Below are positions 46,744-61,000 of a stretch of 64,000 bases of DNA, one piece after another. Source of the DNA: Trogon surrucura (taxonomy: Eukaryota > Chordata > Aves > Trogoniformes > Trogonidae); NCBI GenBank assembly GCA_020746105.1, contig CM036617.1, forward strand, positions 135,745,845 through 135,809,844. Direction: 5' to 3'. The position numbers and the translations under genes are program-made. A model generated the notes under the pieces. The model worked only from the letters and a program-made list of their open reading frames with translations. It searched no databases and had not been told where the DNA came from. Numbering within the stretch: the first letter of the stretch is position 1; each line of letters starts with the position of its first letter.

Positions 46744-48586
46744 TCAAGCATTTTTATATAAGGACATAACAAATGGTTTATAGTTGAAGGTTACATGCAC
46801 AACCTCACTTACGAACACTAGTGTGCCATTGCTGGCTGGCAACTGAACCTATGTTTAAAGACAGCATCGAACTTCCTTTCCACTGCCTGAACAGGGCATG
46901 CTTATTAGTACCCTCAACAGATTTACATTCTTAAAGATTTCATATTTTGTTATGTAGCAAGATGGTAACTTTTGAGATTGCTCACATTTATCCACCATTG
47001 ACTCTAGGAATTTTTTAGATGCTCTGTAGAAATAATCTCACTTTTTGCTGTCAAAAACACTGAAGAACTGGCAGCCCTGTCAGGACTTGGCCCTATGCTT
47101 ACTTTCACAGTAACAACAGTTTTGGCCACAAAGGCTTCTATTCCCACTAATAATTCCCAACAAACCAAGGTATTTTCTTGGTGGAGAAAAAGAATTCCTG
47201 CTTGGTGTTCCTGCTTCCCTCACTGTTCTTCTGTGTCTGAAAATGCCCTTTTTTAACTTCAGTGGACAGACATTCTTCACACCTTGTTGTAACTCGTGTG
47301 TAGCATTCCCCTCAGATGTAGTTGTGTTTTGGGACAAGGTAAAACAGTTTTCACAGGTGCAAGGCTGATACTATTGGTACTCAGAACTCAGGAAAAGCAC
47401 CTGCATTACCTGGTGACACTAAGATTTTGCTAAGCAAATCAAACCAGTATTTTCTTAAAAAGGGATGACCTACAAAGCACTTGATCCTGCCTCTTCTCTT
47501 ATCCCTCCCACAGCCCACTGAAGCTTGGGGTATTTCTATGCCTTGCATAGAGCAGAGCCCTAAGCCAGCTCCAGACCAGCAGCAGGTGGTGAACTCCTTG
47601 TCTTGGGGCTGGGGGCAGGGCACCACGTCAAGCAGGCCCTACCAGTTTTGGCAACAAGGTTCCACAGCTGCCAGGCCCAAGCTGGCACTCCTGCCGGGAC
47701 TGTCAACGGCAACCTCACAGCCTGTAAGAACCCCAGGAATAAATGCTTATGCAGTATCTCTGTCTCAGCAAAAGAGACCAAGAATTCAAACTAGGATTAC
47801 ACATCATTGCTATTAAAACAGAGATACTCTCTGCAGTATACACAGAATTCCAGCCCACCCCATGCCATGCAAAGACAAAACATCTTTCTCACTGCAAAAA
47901 AGCAATTTTTGTATCCAAACAGATTATCTACCTTGCTCCTGCAGAGCACGCAAAAAAAAAATAAAGTGCCCCTGCTGCTAGAGGGTCTCAGGACACTGGA
48001 GATGCTGAATTTAACATCATATAACAACAAAGGTGAGTTTGAGTAGTGAGTTCCATGCCTGGAGACAAACGAAAAACTGTCCCAACAGAAAGCACACGCA
48101 AAAGCACACCTTCCCCCAAACAACACACACAATGTACTGCAGAAAGAAGCAAAGTATCAAGTAATAGGTTTCTGGTGAGATGGGGATAAGCAGACATTAG
48201 AATCAGAAGTTTGTAGTTCATTAGGATTTACAAATATTTGTATTCACCTATCTTCTCTTCAATGCCAGTCACTTTCAGGTACATGTTGGGTTTTTTCTGG
48301 TCCAGTTTTACAATGTGGAGGGTGAAGAGGCAGGTAGCAATATGAACAGAAAACAAGTCCTGTACACAGGTTACAGACTTGCTTTTTCTGTAATTTTCAG
48401 CAACGTTTTTTTTTTCCTTTTGCAAATGTAAGGGTAAATACTGTACCAATTATTGTGGGAATTTTCTATTACAATGAATGAACAAGATAAAAGCAATCAA
48501 GTACTGTAGCTACTGTACAGCTATGTGGATGAAAAACTGCTGAATGACCAAAGGACAGTAAATTCTTTTAATACTGTACAAATTCC

Positions 48587-48592
48587 AATAAA
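48587..48592 (+). terminator. Plus-strand polyadenylation signal opposite the FKBP4 3' end
   Basis: AATAAA on the plus strand (TTCCAATAAAAACCC), only 41 nt from the FKBP4 minus-strand signal. If used, it would end a plus-strand transcript tail to tail with FKBP4, perhaps one starting at the ITFG2 CpG island. Confidence 0.35.
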
Positions 48593-48632
48593 AACCCACG
48601 AAATGTTTCATTTTCTTGAGTTTAACTGGAGC

Positions 48633-48638
48633 TTTATT
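48633..48638 (-). terminator. FKBP4: Probable FKBP4 polyadenylation signal
   Basis: AATAAA on the minus strand (GTAATAAAGC), about 530 nt after the FKBP4 stop. A T/G-rich stretch (GTGGGTTTTTATT in transcript sense) follows within about 40 nt, as expected downstream of a cleavage site. Confidence 0.7.
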
Positions 48639-49166
48639 ACTTAAGCTGTGACTTCACAGTCTTCACCTTCAGCAATTTGCAAAGAGCAGGCATACAAGAA
48701 AGGTTACAACACTTAATGGAAGGGACTCTCTACTGAACATGAGGGAATGGGGCAATCCAAAGGCAGAAGAAACGGGAGCGCCAATTTGTTCTAAAAGTCC
48801 CATGTGAGGACACCTGGAAAAGTCTGATTACTTGAAGGAAATCAAGAAATTTAGGAAGCAGAACCTGGGATTTAAGTGAGCTGGAACCAGGAAGAGACAA
48901 ACACCAATGGCAAAATGCAAATAAACCAAGCAGAGTAAATCCAGACAGAACCCCGAACAGTAACAGAGGCTGAATGAATAAATAAAAGTCCCTAGGATTT
49001 CTGCTGCCACTCAGCTTCTTCAACAGATATATAAAGCTGTAACTGACTGTGGTGTGGTGGCTTCAGCCTCTGCTCCCCTGAAGCCACTGTCCAACCAGGT
49101 AGAAAAATAAAGGTCTAATTCACTGGAAATTCTTTCTTTACAAAACTAATGGAATAGGGTTTGTTT

Positions 49167-49265
49167 TTATGCTTCTGTGTCAACTTCTGATTTATCTCCA
49201 ACTCCATTCTGCTCATCTTTCATTTCTGCATCTTCAGTGTGGCTGGTTTGAAGAGCAGCAGCTGA
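49167..49265 (-). CDS. FKBP4: FKBP4 coding exon 10 and stop
   Basis: Encodes the polar tail, [20 protein letters not shown], ending SEVDTEA with TAA at 49169-49167. The final VDTEA resembles the human VETEA. The acceptor is CTATTTAG. Confidence 0.95.
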   Translation of the reverse strand, partial: SAAALQTSHTEDAEMKDEQNGVGDKSEVDTEA

Positions 49266-52200
49266 CTAAATAGAGAAAAAAAATACATTCGTTATACAAA
49301 ATTGCTAGCATTTGCAAACAATATCACAAACATTATTGGATTCTTATGACTAGGATACCTGGTTTCCCTGCAAGTAAGCATCTCCTGGGAAATAAGCATC
49401 CTTTTTTTTACAGTTCCATGTTCCATCAATCCTCTTTCACATAAAACCACACCAGTTTGAAGCCAGCCAGACGGCTTCCAGAAAAAAGCATGTAAACACA
49501 TGCACATTCTGAAGATCATTTACCTATTGAGAAGAATGAACCAGACCAACAGCATCACCCTGGGCTGTGTCAGCAACTGCGGCCAGCAGGACCAGGGAAA
49601 TTATTGTCCCCCTGTGCTTGGCACTGGTGACACTGCACCTCAAATCCTGTGTTCAGTTTTGGGCTCCTCACAACACGACAGACATTGAGGTGCTGGAGCA
49701 TGTCCAGAGAAGAGCAATGAAGCTGGTGAAAGGACTACAGAACAGGTCCTATGAGGAGAGGCTGAGGGAACTGGGGTTGTTTAGCCTGGAGAAAACAAGG
49801 CTCAGGGGAGACCTTATCACTATCTTTAAGGTTGTAGTGAGGTGGGAGTCAGTCTCTTCTGCCACGTAACAAGATGAGACAGCCTCGAGTTGCACCAAGG
49901 GAGGTTTAGACTGGACATTAGGAAAAATTTCTTCACTGAAAGGGTTGTCAAGCACTAGAGCATGTTGCCCAGGGAAGCAGCTGAGTCATCAGCCCCAGTG
50001 GTATTTAAAAGACGCTTAAATGTGGCACTTAGGGACATGGTTTAGTGGTGGACTTGCAGTGCTAGGGTAACAGTTGAACTCTATGATCTTAAGGGTCTTT
50101 TCAAACCTAAATTATTCTACAACTCTGCAAGTTGATTCTATCCAAATTAGATGGGAAAATTGGAACTCAGTGTCATGTCTTTGCAGTATCCCAAACAGTC
50201 TGCAGTGCAAAGACTGCCAGTCTGCGTTTTGCCAAGAATGCCACTTGACCAACTGTCTTGCCTTCAGGGCTGCATTTTGAAAAACAAAGCTAGCCCTTTC
50301 ATACTTTTAGTGGGTATAGTTTGTTTCAGCAATCCACTCTTCCCCTCTAAACAGCCAGTTTTGCCGTGTCCCATACCTAGTGGAGAAAGCCAGATTCCCA
50401 GCAGCTGGGCTAGCTGCAAGGAATTGGTACAGCAGAGCCTGACAGCTGGCAATTAAAACCTGTAATTTCAGAAGCAAACACGCCCAACAATGAAATAATC
50501 CTACTTCAGTTGCTGCATCTTTATCTTTCTGAGATTTTTTACTAAGGCTAAGGTACTGCATGGCTTTACATGGAAATGTCGAAAAAGACAGAGGACTTTC
50601 TGCCAGGCTCCAATATGCAAGGACTTTTGACATCAGGCTGCTTTAGCCAAATATATCACTACACAGACCATGACACTTTCCTTTGCAGAATCAGTGTGGA
50701 ATGTCTCCATTTACATGTTTATGCTCCTCCATGAGAAGCAGAAACAAATCTACAGAACTACTGTTACTCTTTGAAGACAAAGAACCCACAAAACAAAACC
50801 CACAACAAAAAAGCCACAAACAGAACAGCTTGCCCTCCCCAACCATCTAGGTTAGGGCTGATTACCCCATGCTTACTAAAGGACTACTTCGGCAGAGAAA
50901 GAGATGAAGAATAAATATCCCATTATCTCTGGGAGATAAGTCAGTTTCCAATATAACTAATTTTGAAAGTTTGGGGAAGAAGCAGAAAAAGAAAGGTTTG
51001 TTTCATGTAGGAAATTGTCAGCTGACAGTCTGAGATGGCTGAATTGTCAAGATACACTCATCTGAGGGCAGTTGGCCCCTGGACACTCACTGACACAGCT
51101 GACCACAGGAAACCAACGTACCAATATCTGACAATTTTTTAGATTCTTCATGCATATTCTGGAAAGGTGGACACATATGATCTGTAAAAATAACCTCACA
51201 AGATGCAAGCTTCTGCATTCCCCAACGTTACTGAGAAAATTCAAGTTTGATGTAAATCCCAAGTTTGTCTTAGAAGTTTACCTAGTCCTTCTGGACCACT
51301 GATTGAGAAAAAAACAGAACATCTTCTTAGGCTATATGATTCTCACGAGTAACACTGAATGTTTCTTGCTATAACAATGTTTCTTGTTGTAACAATGGCA
51401 ATATTTAAATACAGGTTAACTGAACTACTATTTACTAAAATTCTAATGAAAGCTTACTAGTAAAACTATCCATACAGTAGAATGACTCTTTCTGACAGTC
51501 TGAATTCTGACACTCATAATGAATCTGTGACATTTCAGATGGAGAGCATCAACCACATTTTAACGTCTCCATAAGAAGCAAGACGGTGCTCAGAACCATC
51601 TGTACAATAGACCTAAGGTCTCAGTAGATGGGCCACCCAGGCACCAGAACAGACTGTTCCTTAGAAAGACCAGTTGAAGGAGAACCAGTGCTTTTTTTAG
51701 TTCTTGAACTTCATGTTTGCATCTCATCATGTCAGTTGCTTTCTGATTAACACTGGTCTGATGCACAATCAGTTGAAAGAAGTAAAAACATTGTGTATGA
51801 TCTGTACTTGCTAGTTGTCTTATTCAAACAAGATGGCCTAATCATTCTGTTGGCTATTTCCATCTTTCCCCCCACTGAGGAAACCACTGAGTGTTCTCCC
51901 ATTATCCCCCCTCAAGGAAACAACTTGAGTGTTCTCCCATTACCTATACTAAGAAGCAAGCCAAATACCTAAAACATTATTCCTTGTCTAACACGTGACA
52001 CCACTTCTTGTAGTCGTGTGGAGTACTTACCTTTAAGTCTTTGTCTGCAAGCCTTTGGAACATGTTGGCATACATCTTTTTCTCTTTCTCATGCTGCTCC
52101 CGTATTTTTTGCTGACAAGTTACCAGTTGCACCTTAGCAGCTTTGTTACTTGGATAAAGTTGTATTACTTTTTGGAAATCTCCTCGGGCCAATTCAAAGT

Positions 52201-54994
52201 CATTGACAGCCAAGTGCGCTTCTCCACGCCGGAAGAGGCCTTTTTCATTGTTGCTATCCAATTCGAGTGCCTGCATTGAAAACCAAACCAAAACCGCATT
52301 CAAGAACAGTTTGAGGTTTTTTGGTTTGTTTTTTAATAATATGCAGTCAGAATACCAGAGACTGCTTGAAACTGTACCTTTTGACACAGATTTATGAGTT
52401 TTGTCAGTGCTTACTAATAAGGTGAGCTGAATCCAGCCAAAATAAATACAGAGAGGATTGAATATACTAGTATTCCAGCTCTTCAAAGTACCTTTGCTAA
52501 CATACTTTCACCACATCTCAGTGCTTCTGATTTCTAAGTACCTGAATATTGCCAATGTAGGAGCAAATTAGTAGAAGATATTCAAAGCACAGTAATTATG
52601 AAAATAACCTGCTGGGTATTTTTACATTGTGTATTCAGTGCTACCCAACTGCCAGCCTGGTAAGAAAAGCCAAACAACACATGGCCTGGTATCCCTCAAA
52701 TTGTTAAAGCAAGAAATAAGCTGCACAAGCAATCTGACAATTTAAGAACAAATAAACTCTTCCTACCTTGTTACAGTTCTCCAAGGCCTGGGAGTATTCC
52801 TTCAGCTTGAGATGGCACATAGCTAGATTAAGGTGGGCAGCAAGCCTCAAGCTTTTGGCTTTCGTATTCTCCTCATCAGAGAGTCCTGATTCATGTTCCA
52901 GCCATGACACAATCTTCTTATACTGTAATGCTGCCTGTTTGTATTTCCCCTCCTGTAAACAAGGCCATTCAATTATCACACAGCTCATCACAGTAACTTT
53001 TATCTCCCTCTTGCCCCTTCTGCTTACTTTGAGCAATAGATCTGAAAATCATACTTCAATCAGGAAATGACATCTATAATAAAAAATAAACTTCTTCTGA
53101 AAGCCATTCCTGCACAGGATTAGAAAAACTTTACAAATAATACCTACTAGTTCCCCCACTAAAGCTAGGGGTATAGGCTAGCACTCTCAACTTTCACCTT
53201 ATGTTCAACTTTTGATACAAAACAAGGAAGATGAGTTATTTTCAAAACCGCGTAACTGTTGCTGTGTCATGAAGATAATGGGAAAGTCTGTCTTTAGCTG
53301 GTCAAATTGTTAGAAACAGCTTCTCCACAAATCTCTACCCAAGTGAATATTGTTAATTCACAATACTATCCCACAGCAGGAACTTAAATACTGTAACCTT
53401 GCTACTATTTAATCTATGTCCCAAAGTTATCTGCAGGTGCAGCTAACAACTCTGACAGAGAGAACCAACTCATTGCAGAGTTCTTTGGGTATTCCAACTC
53501 TCAGGCTCGCTTTCTTTCTTATTTTAAGACACCATCCCCTCCAGTCCTCCCTGCAAAATGTCACTTGAACACCACTTTGAAGTGACAGAAGCTGTATTCA
53601 TCATTATCAGCTCAAGACATGGACTAAGAAATGCTATTACTTCAGGACTGTAACTTACCTTGAAGTACTGAGTGCCTCGCTCCTTCACAATGCAGCTTTG
53701 TTCCAGCTTCTCATCTGTGTTCATTTCCCAAGACTCCTTAGCCTACCCAAACAAAAACACTTCAAGTCAATGATACAACTTCTGGGGAAACTACACCACT
53801 ATCCTGCTTCCCAGTAACAGTATGGTAGAGATATATGCCAAAGGACTTGTTATAGATGAGTCCATGAGGACCCTCCTGCCAAGTCATAGGGTTCAGACCG
53901 GACCCCTCTGCTTTCTAAACATCCTCCCGGAGAGGACTCTAGGTGCAGCTGGATCCAGCCTTAGCACCCAGCTGTAAAGAAGAGTTCTGCCACAGAGCTG
54001 GTTTATTTCAGCTCCAGCTGGGACCCTTCGAGAGGGACCCCAATCAAAGAAATCCCTGGACAATTCCCTTACAATCCAAGTTCACCTGCCCTCACACAAT
54101 AGTTCGGTCCAATAGTAATATTTGGGTCTGGGGTCTTCTTGTTCCTCACTGGATCTTTTCTTTCTCTCCACATGTGCATTCTTTATCTTGAGGATCCACT
54201 TTCTGTTGATCTTATCTTTCTCAATCAGCATAGGTTTCTGGGCCTTTCTTCAACTTAAGCTAATCAGTACTTTGGTAAAAGTCCACAGTCTGAGCCTAAG
54301 GCCTCAGTAAATCTGGCCACTCATGCTAAACAATGTCATTCATAAGACAAAACAAATTGTGATTCATTATGATTTCAAGCAACCCCACTACCAATTCTAA
54401 TATTCTACAAGTAAGCTATTTTAGTGTCCAACAGGACTACCAATGGAAATGGGGCTAGAGTAGAAGAGATACTGACAGCAACAGACAGGGATACAGTAAG
54501 AACAAGAACAATCTCAGCCAAGAGCTCCCAGTGGGTCATCATCTCTGGCAACAGTGGCTTCCCCATTTCAGATCAAAGTTCAAGGATTCCATTGTTCTTG
54601 TTTAAGCTGCAGTCACACTTCTTTCGCCACCTCCCCATCTCCTGGGAACTTCATCTCTCATTCTTACCTTTTCAAAGTTTTTGAGTTTCACTTCATACTG
54701 TAGCTCTGCATCTGGAGGGATCTGAAACTTCTCCTTCCCAGCACTTCCAAAACCATAGCTGTAAGATTGGGAGTGTGGTGGGAGAGGAAAAGAAACTTGA
54801 GTTCCATAACTACCCAGCCACCCATATTTGCTGGAGACAAAAACCTCATGCAAATCTGGGATGCCTATACAGCATTATTACGGGACATAAAGGCTTGAAG
54901 AATTCCTGATATTACTCTAAAATTAGGAAGCACAAGGTAGAGGAAAGCTGGAGAAACCTGGGGTTAATTTAGTTAAATCTCTAGATTACAACCA

Positions 54995-55031
<37 letters not shown>

Positions 55032-58000
55032 TGAACAAAAAGCAAGTTCTCTTCATAAAGGAGAAAAAGCCCGGACTTTCCAGTTATACACATCTTGCTT
55101 TATATTCAAGGTCTGAGACTGAGTGCTTCCTTCACCGCACTTGTATTTCAGTACTATTCTCAAAAAAGCCAAGACAACAAAAAATACAGAGATTAAGTCA
55201 ACAACTGTGCACTTAACATACTGCCAACCAGCTGGTAAACAGTAAATGCCTACAGAAACGTTCTGAACTGCAGCTCCAGTAAAAAGCTTCATATTAGCAG
55301 GAAAACTCTCAAGATCAGATATAGAATCATAGAATCGTCAGGGTTGGAAGGGACCTTAAAGATCATCTGGTTACAACCACCCCGCCGTGGGCAGGGGCAT
55401 TCCCTCACTACATCAAATTTCTTTGCTTTTCTTCTCCGATCAGGTTCAGCTCCAGTTTTAAAAATACAAAAACTGCAATCAATTTTTGATAGAAACAATC
55501 AGTGCAAACTCCTCTTGTTTCATGTGTGTTCTCATTTGTAAACAGAAAATTCTACTTACGCTTAAACAGTCTTATTTAAGGTTATAACACTGGGCAGTCA
55601 TACATCTGTTAGCTGTTCTTATTGCCAGAGAGTTCTCATAATGGTCCAAGGTTTAGGTATAACTTTGTCTTGTATCTCACAGGAATCTTGAAGGTCTTTT
55701 TCCAAAAGGCTTTCAGAACACCGGTGAATGTTTTCTACTGACAAAGGATTTCTTACAAACTACATACCTAAGACTAGCTATCTGATCACACTGGGCTGCT
55801 CAGAAAGCTCACCAGCTCTTTTCCTGTTCTGAAGCTGTTCTTTAGGTATCTTTATACGCATGGCTGTACAGCAAGTACTGCTAAGAGGGCCCACAAAAAT
55901 ATAAGTTAAAGAGAGACACAATATTTTTTTTTAATATTGAGATCAACACTATAGAGATTTAAGTAAATTTCTTTTAGAGTGCTACTACTTCACAACCAAT
56001 CTTAGCTTCATACTTCACATATATTGACCTTTTGGGGCTGACCAAGTTTTTAGTAGAGCACTGAAAAAAGCTGAAAGGCGTAACAAAATACACTTCATTC
56101 TTGCCAGAAGCTTAGTATAAGCCCTTCAAGTACCAAAACATCAGGAACAGCATACTTGGGTTTGAGATAAAACACAGATTCCTCCGATTTCTCCATTCTT
56201 TGAATTGCTTTCTCCAGACCATGAGGGAGATCATAGTTGTCACCTTCTCCGATCTCAAACCGCAGTTCCCGCCTGTCAAAAATGCGATCTCCATATCGGC
56301 CTTCAAACTGGACTGGTAACAAAAAACAGAACCCAGAGAAAAAAAATCAGATGATGTCTATGTGTGGTAAGGGGCACATAGTACAGGTAATACCAGGAAT
56401 GATAAAGCCTTCTCCTAAACAGCCTTTTTTAACAGCTCCCTACGCATGTTGGCTACTGGTAGCAAACAGAACTGCTGCTTAACTTAATAAACTCTTCTTT
56501 GGTCCATCCATTTATTTTTTTTTTCACTTCAACCACACATGCCAGAACTACTTCATCTCCTGCTCCTTGGCAAATGGAAATACTTTATTAGACACATCTA
56601 CCTTTGTGATTAGATAAGCACTTCATCAGATCCAGTACCTCTGGAGAACACAGTTCCTGCTGGAAAATGTAAACCTTGCTAAAAATAAGAGAATGAAAGC
56701 TTACTCTAGGTTAAGTTACTTAGTAAAGGAAAGAGAAGCCACACATTCCTCTCTCAGGACAAGGAGTTGTAGGTTGGAAAAAAGGTTCTGCCCTCCCACA
56801 CGACAAATCTATTTACTATTTGTGAAACATACTTACTCTCTACAAGTGCTCCCTCATTGGGCTTGGAGTGGCCTTCCCCTTTTTTACGGATTCTTCGGAT
56901 GATGCCACCGTCTTCATCATCAGTGAGATCCTCCCCCTTGAACTCAAAAAGCTCTATCTGTGGAGGGAAGAAAAGCCTTGCATTTATTCTCATGACATCA
57001 GTTACTCATAGAATTTGTTCTCTGAAGATCTTTGAAACTGTAACTGTTCAGGAAGCTACTATCTCAGTTAATGTCCTGTAAGACGTTAGACAGCCAAGGC
57101 TATGAAGATTCTATATTCAGTAGATACTGGATGGAAACCTACTGAAGAGTTTCATATTATATTCAGGCCTTTACGGCGTTTTTTTCTCCATCAATCTTGG
57201 TCTCCAAAAGCATAAATTAGATTCTTTAATGGAAAGGATTGTGACCTTGGCTTCTGAGTAAAGCTTACCTTATATTACTGAGGACATTAATTGCCCTTTC
57301 CATTGTTGAAAAATTTGTAACGTTTAACAGAATTTGGAGTCCTACGAAGTGGAAAGAGGATTAAGGATTTCATTTTTTCAACTACTACAGATTTTGCCAT
57401 GGACACAGTCTGACAACCTGTACACTCCTATAGTGATTCATTCCTTAACATTAAAATTAAAACTATGAACCCTAGAAAACATTCAGGTATTTTAAAAGGT
57501 CCAAAATAAGGGAACCTGAGCCATTGCACATCAGCAGAGGCCAAGCTAGAACTCTATAGTTTACACACACTACCCTAACTGACTGTACTTTTCTCTAGGA
57601 AACCTAACATTCTTGTTTTGAAAGGATATTATATCACACATTTTCTGTGGTGAAATATTATTTTTATTTTTCAAGTGTACAGTTTTAGTGACTGTTTCTC
57701 ACTTACCTCAAAAATCAGTGTAGCGTTTGGAGGTATCTTTGGGGGGCTCCCAGCTGAGCCATAGGCATATTCCGGTCTACATGTAATCTGACAGACTTCA
57801 CCAACCTTCATAGTCGCCACAGCAATGTCCCATGCTTTGATCACCTCACCTATACAAGTCAAATTTCAATCACAATTGTTAAGCATGCATGGAAAGCATC
57901 ATCAACTGTGAAACCGAACATCATAACTTTTAATATAGAAAAGCTAAAATAGAGCAGAAATACTCAAAGACTGGTGCTCACTCCGATTCTTGTACATCAG

Positions 58001-61000
58001 TTTTAACCCTAATCAAGTTATAAAGTTACCTGGGGACCTCAATTTGGCTACATTTCTTCATTCTAGTGTAGCGATTGTTTTCCTCCCATTCTTTCCCACC
58101 CTTAGAGAATACAAGTCACCTGAATACAGACACGGTCTGAAACGCTTGGCACAATCTCAAGTGCAAGGAAACAACAATAAACTCTTCAAAGAGGTCTTAG
58201 GGTGAGAGATTGCCTGCTCATATTTTGAAAACAATCCAAAGCAACAGCCTTCCTCTCTGTACTTTATCAGTTGGCAAAGAGCAGTACAAGTGGTAACTAA
58301 AAGTTACGTGCACTTTTAACAGAAAGGGGAAGGAAAGTACAAGAAGGAGTATTCATTCTGAAGCCAAAAGTGAAGAGAAGCTGGAATCTTAAGAAACAAA
58401 ATCTTGTCTCTAACTCAAGTTCTCCTATTTACTGCTCCTTTCAACTCAATCAAGCAGCCCTTCTATTTGTCTTGTATTAACAGGTACACTTCACATCATC
58501 TCAAATTTCAGTACACCACAGAATTTATCTCCCAAATGAAAAAGCACATAAGGAACTGCCAGAGAAAGCTCAGACTGAGTAATAAGATTTGCCGGAACAA
58601 AGATGTTTGGATTTTTACATTAAAAAAAAAATGAAGGGATGCACCACTTCAAGATTCATTACTTGGGTAAATTTGGGAATTCAGGGAAAAAGGGAGTATG
58701 TTTCCTCACCCTGCAACTGACAACTGCCCCCGTGCACCCTGTCCCAGTATATGGTCACGATTAAATACTCTTAAATTTGAGTCTTTGCCAGAGACAACCG
58801 ACAAGCAACAAAATGTGCATTCTGGCTATTTAACTACCTTTACCACTATACTTCAGGACAAATTTGCTACCGTGGAGAATTCTTCAGCAGGCCTCATCAA
58901 GGGGCTACAGTTTTCTCATTCAGAAAAATATCAAAACCATTCTGATTGCACCATTCTACAAGAATAAACCTTAAGCTTTGAAAACAAGTTTAAATAACAA
59001 TATTAACATGCAAAGGAAGCCCACATGCAATGAAATCCACCTCAGTTGTTACCTAAACTGATCAATACCAAACACAAGATATTACCTTTCCCCAAGTCAA
59101 ATGAAAATTTGTCTCTCCTGTCCAAACTGGAGTCAAATTTTGTGCCATCAAGAAGCCATCCTGTGTAATGGACTGTCACTTTATCACCTATCATTGGAGA
59201 CTCTGTTCCAGTGCCTTCTCTCTTGACAACCTGAGAAAAACAGCAAGCAACATTAAGATGATGAAAACCAGGTTTGCCTATTGTACATTAATTCCATTTA
59301 CTTAGATACCTGTATTATCACCTTCAGCAGAAAAAGGATATGCAGGTTTACTTCAGTTACCCGGAAATGGATTGACTGTTCTCTCTACAAATTAGCAACG
59401 CTTGCAAATGCGGGAACCTCAAAATGGCTCTGCTGTGATACGAGAACATAAGTGGCAACAGTTGGCACCAGCTCACAGACCTCTGCATCTGTAGTTAGCA
59501 CTGTCACCTACCTCTCCTCAACAAGATTTAAAATGTTCTTGAAATTTAATCAGGTAAAGCATTAGGCAGACTTTTTCTTCCTTTATTCAAGTACTTTTCT
59601 CACTACCGCTCTGTCATTACTCCTGAGTTCAGTGTTCTAGGTACAGCACTTAAACAAGAAAATCAGCTGGTTCTTTCCATGCAAGGTCTATTCTAACATG
59701 TAATATCAGATTACCTGAGTTAAACCAGTCAGTTTAACAAAGGCTAACAGAATGTCACCCTAATGCAGGTTAGTTCTAGCAGCCAACACAGTAACACTTT
59801 GGAATTATTATATTGTATTGGTTTTGTCTCCCAACAACTCTAACATCGACTGCCAGCACCCCAATTTCATGTAGAGCTGCAAAGATTTGATTTTCTTCTC
59901 AAGATGTTCCCCAGCCTAGCTAGGAAGACCAGTATCAACTAAATCTACACTATACAAAAGCAAGACTGGACTGTCTCTGTTGTTCATTTGAAATGCTTAT
60001 AGAGAATAATACTGGCATATCTTGTAGGGCATGGATACGAAGCCTTGCCCATAACAGGATTCCTGAAGTTCAAATCTGAGTTTTCTACAATACTCACAGA
60101 AAACATCTAGCTCTGTGCCAAAGCTCTGCACTACTTTAGCTAGGAAAAAGGGAAACAATCGAGGACCCTATTTGCTTGCATTTATAGAGACCTGTAAAAC
60201 ATACTGGTCATACAAGATAAATAAACATATATCCAAGGCCAGTTATACAGAAGTGTACCTCCGTTAAAGAAAAGCTCTAAAAATGTCATGCTTCTATACT
60301 AATCATGCTTTTCACTGACGGAAGCAGACCTTTGCAAGTCTCTTTCCCAAATGTCAACTTCTTGCAACCAACCACTGTCAATCTCCTACTTTGCCTCCCA
60401 TCATCCCTGCAGCTGACATACCAGCACCTTCACCTGAAGCAATGTGAACAGCTTCTGGCAGACTCTTAACAAGCTGAAAGCACCTCACTAGATGCATTAA
60501 AAAAAAAAAAAACAACAAAAAACGAACCAACCCCCCAGCCAAACAAAATAACAACTATCTGCTCAGTTCAAGGAGGGGGGCATCCACAACTTCTCTGGAC
60601 AATTTATTCCAAAGTCTTGCCACTAAACTACCTCATGCTTCGATATATGTAAAAAAAGTGGATCCAAATATGTGTTTCTAAAGCAGCCAATCTGAACTCA
60701 CTTTGAAATAACTGCATTTAACAGAAATTTACTAAACTTTTCCATGTGGCACATTATCCAACAAGAAAGTAAGGAACACCTGATTTTCAGTATTTACACA
60801 GTATTATTCTTTGGTATTTAAAGGTCCCTTTCAGCCTAACACATTCTGTGATTCTCTGATTTATTTCATTTTCAAGAAGCTCAAGTTTCACTTTTTTCAT
60901 GTACTCGGTATGGCAACCCTAATTTCCATAGGGTTTACATTTCCCTTTCAGTTGGAGAAACCTGATTTTTCTGTTCCTCTTGTGACTGCAAGTATGTCTA

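Larger units (their letters stand above)
46620..49166. other. Spacer between ITFG2 and FKBP4
   Basis: A 2.5-kb stretch holding the FKBP4 3' UTR and polyadenylation signals on both strands (listed separately). A minus-strand open stretch, about 47370-47083 (about 96 codons, with KKGIFRHRRTVREAGTPSRN, then CGQNCCYCESKHRAKS), precedes the distal minus-strand signal. I recognise no protein here. The distal part may be an extended FKBP4 3' UTR or an unrelated terminal exon. Confidence 0.45.

Noticed and set aside
54999..55028. T30 run as the tail of a processed pseudogene
   Set aside because: The adjacent sequence shows no retrocopy of a recognisable gene and no target duplication was seen by eye.
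56095..56155. Continuation of FKBP4 exon 5 as [11 protein letters not shown]
   Set aside because: Homology to FK2 stops at KPK/Y and resumes exactly in exon 6 as [17 protein letters not shown] at 56155 is the donor.
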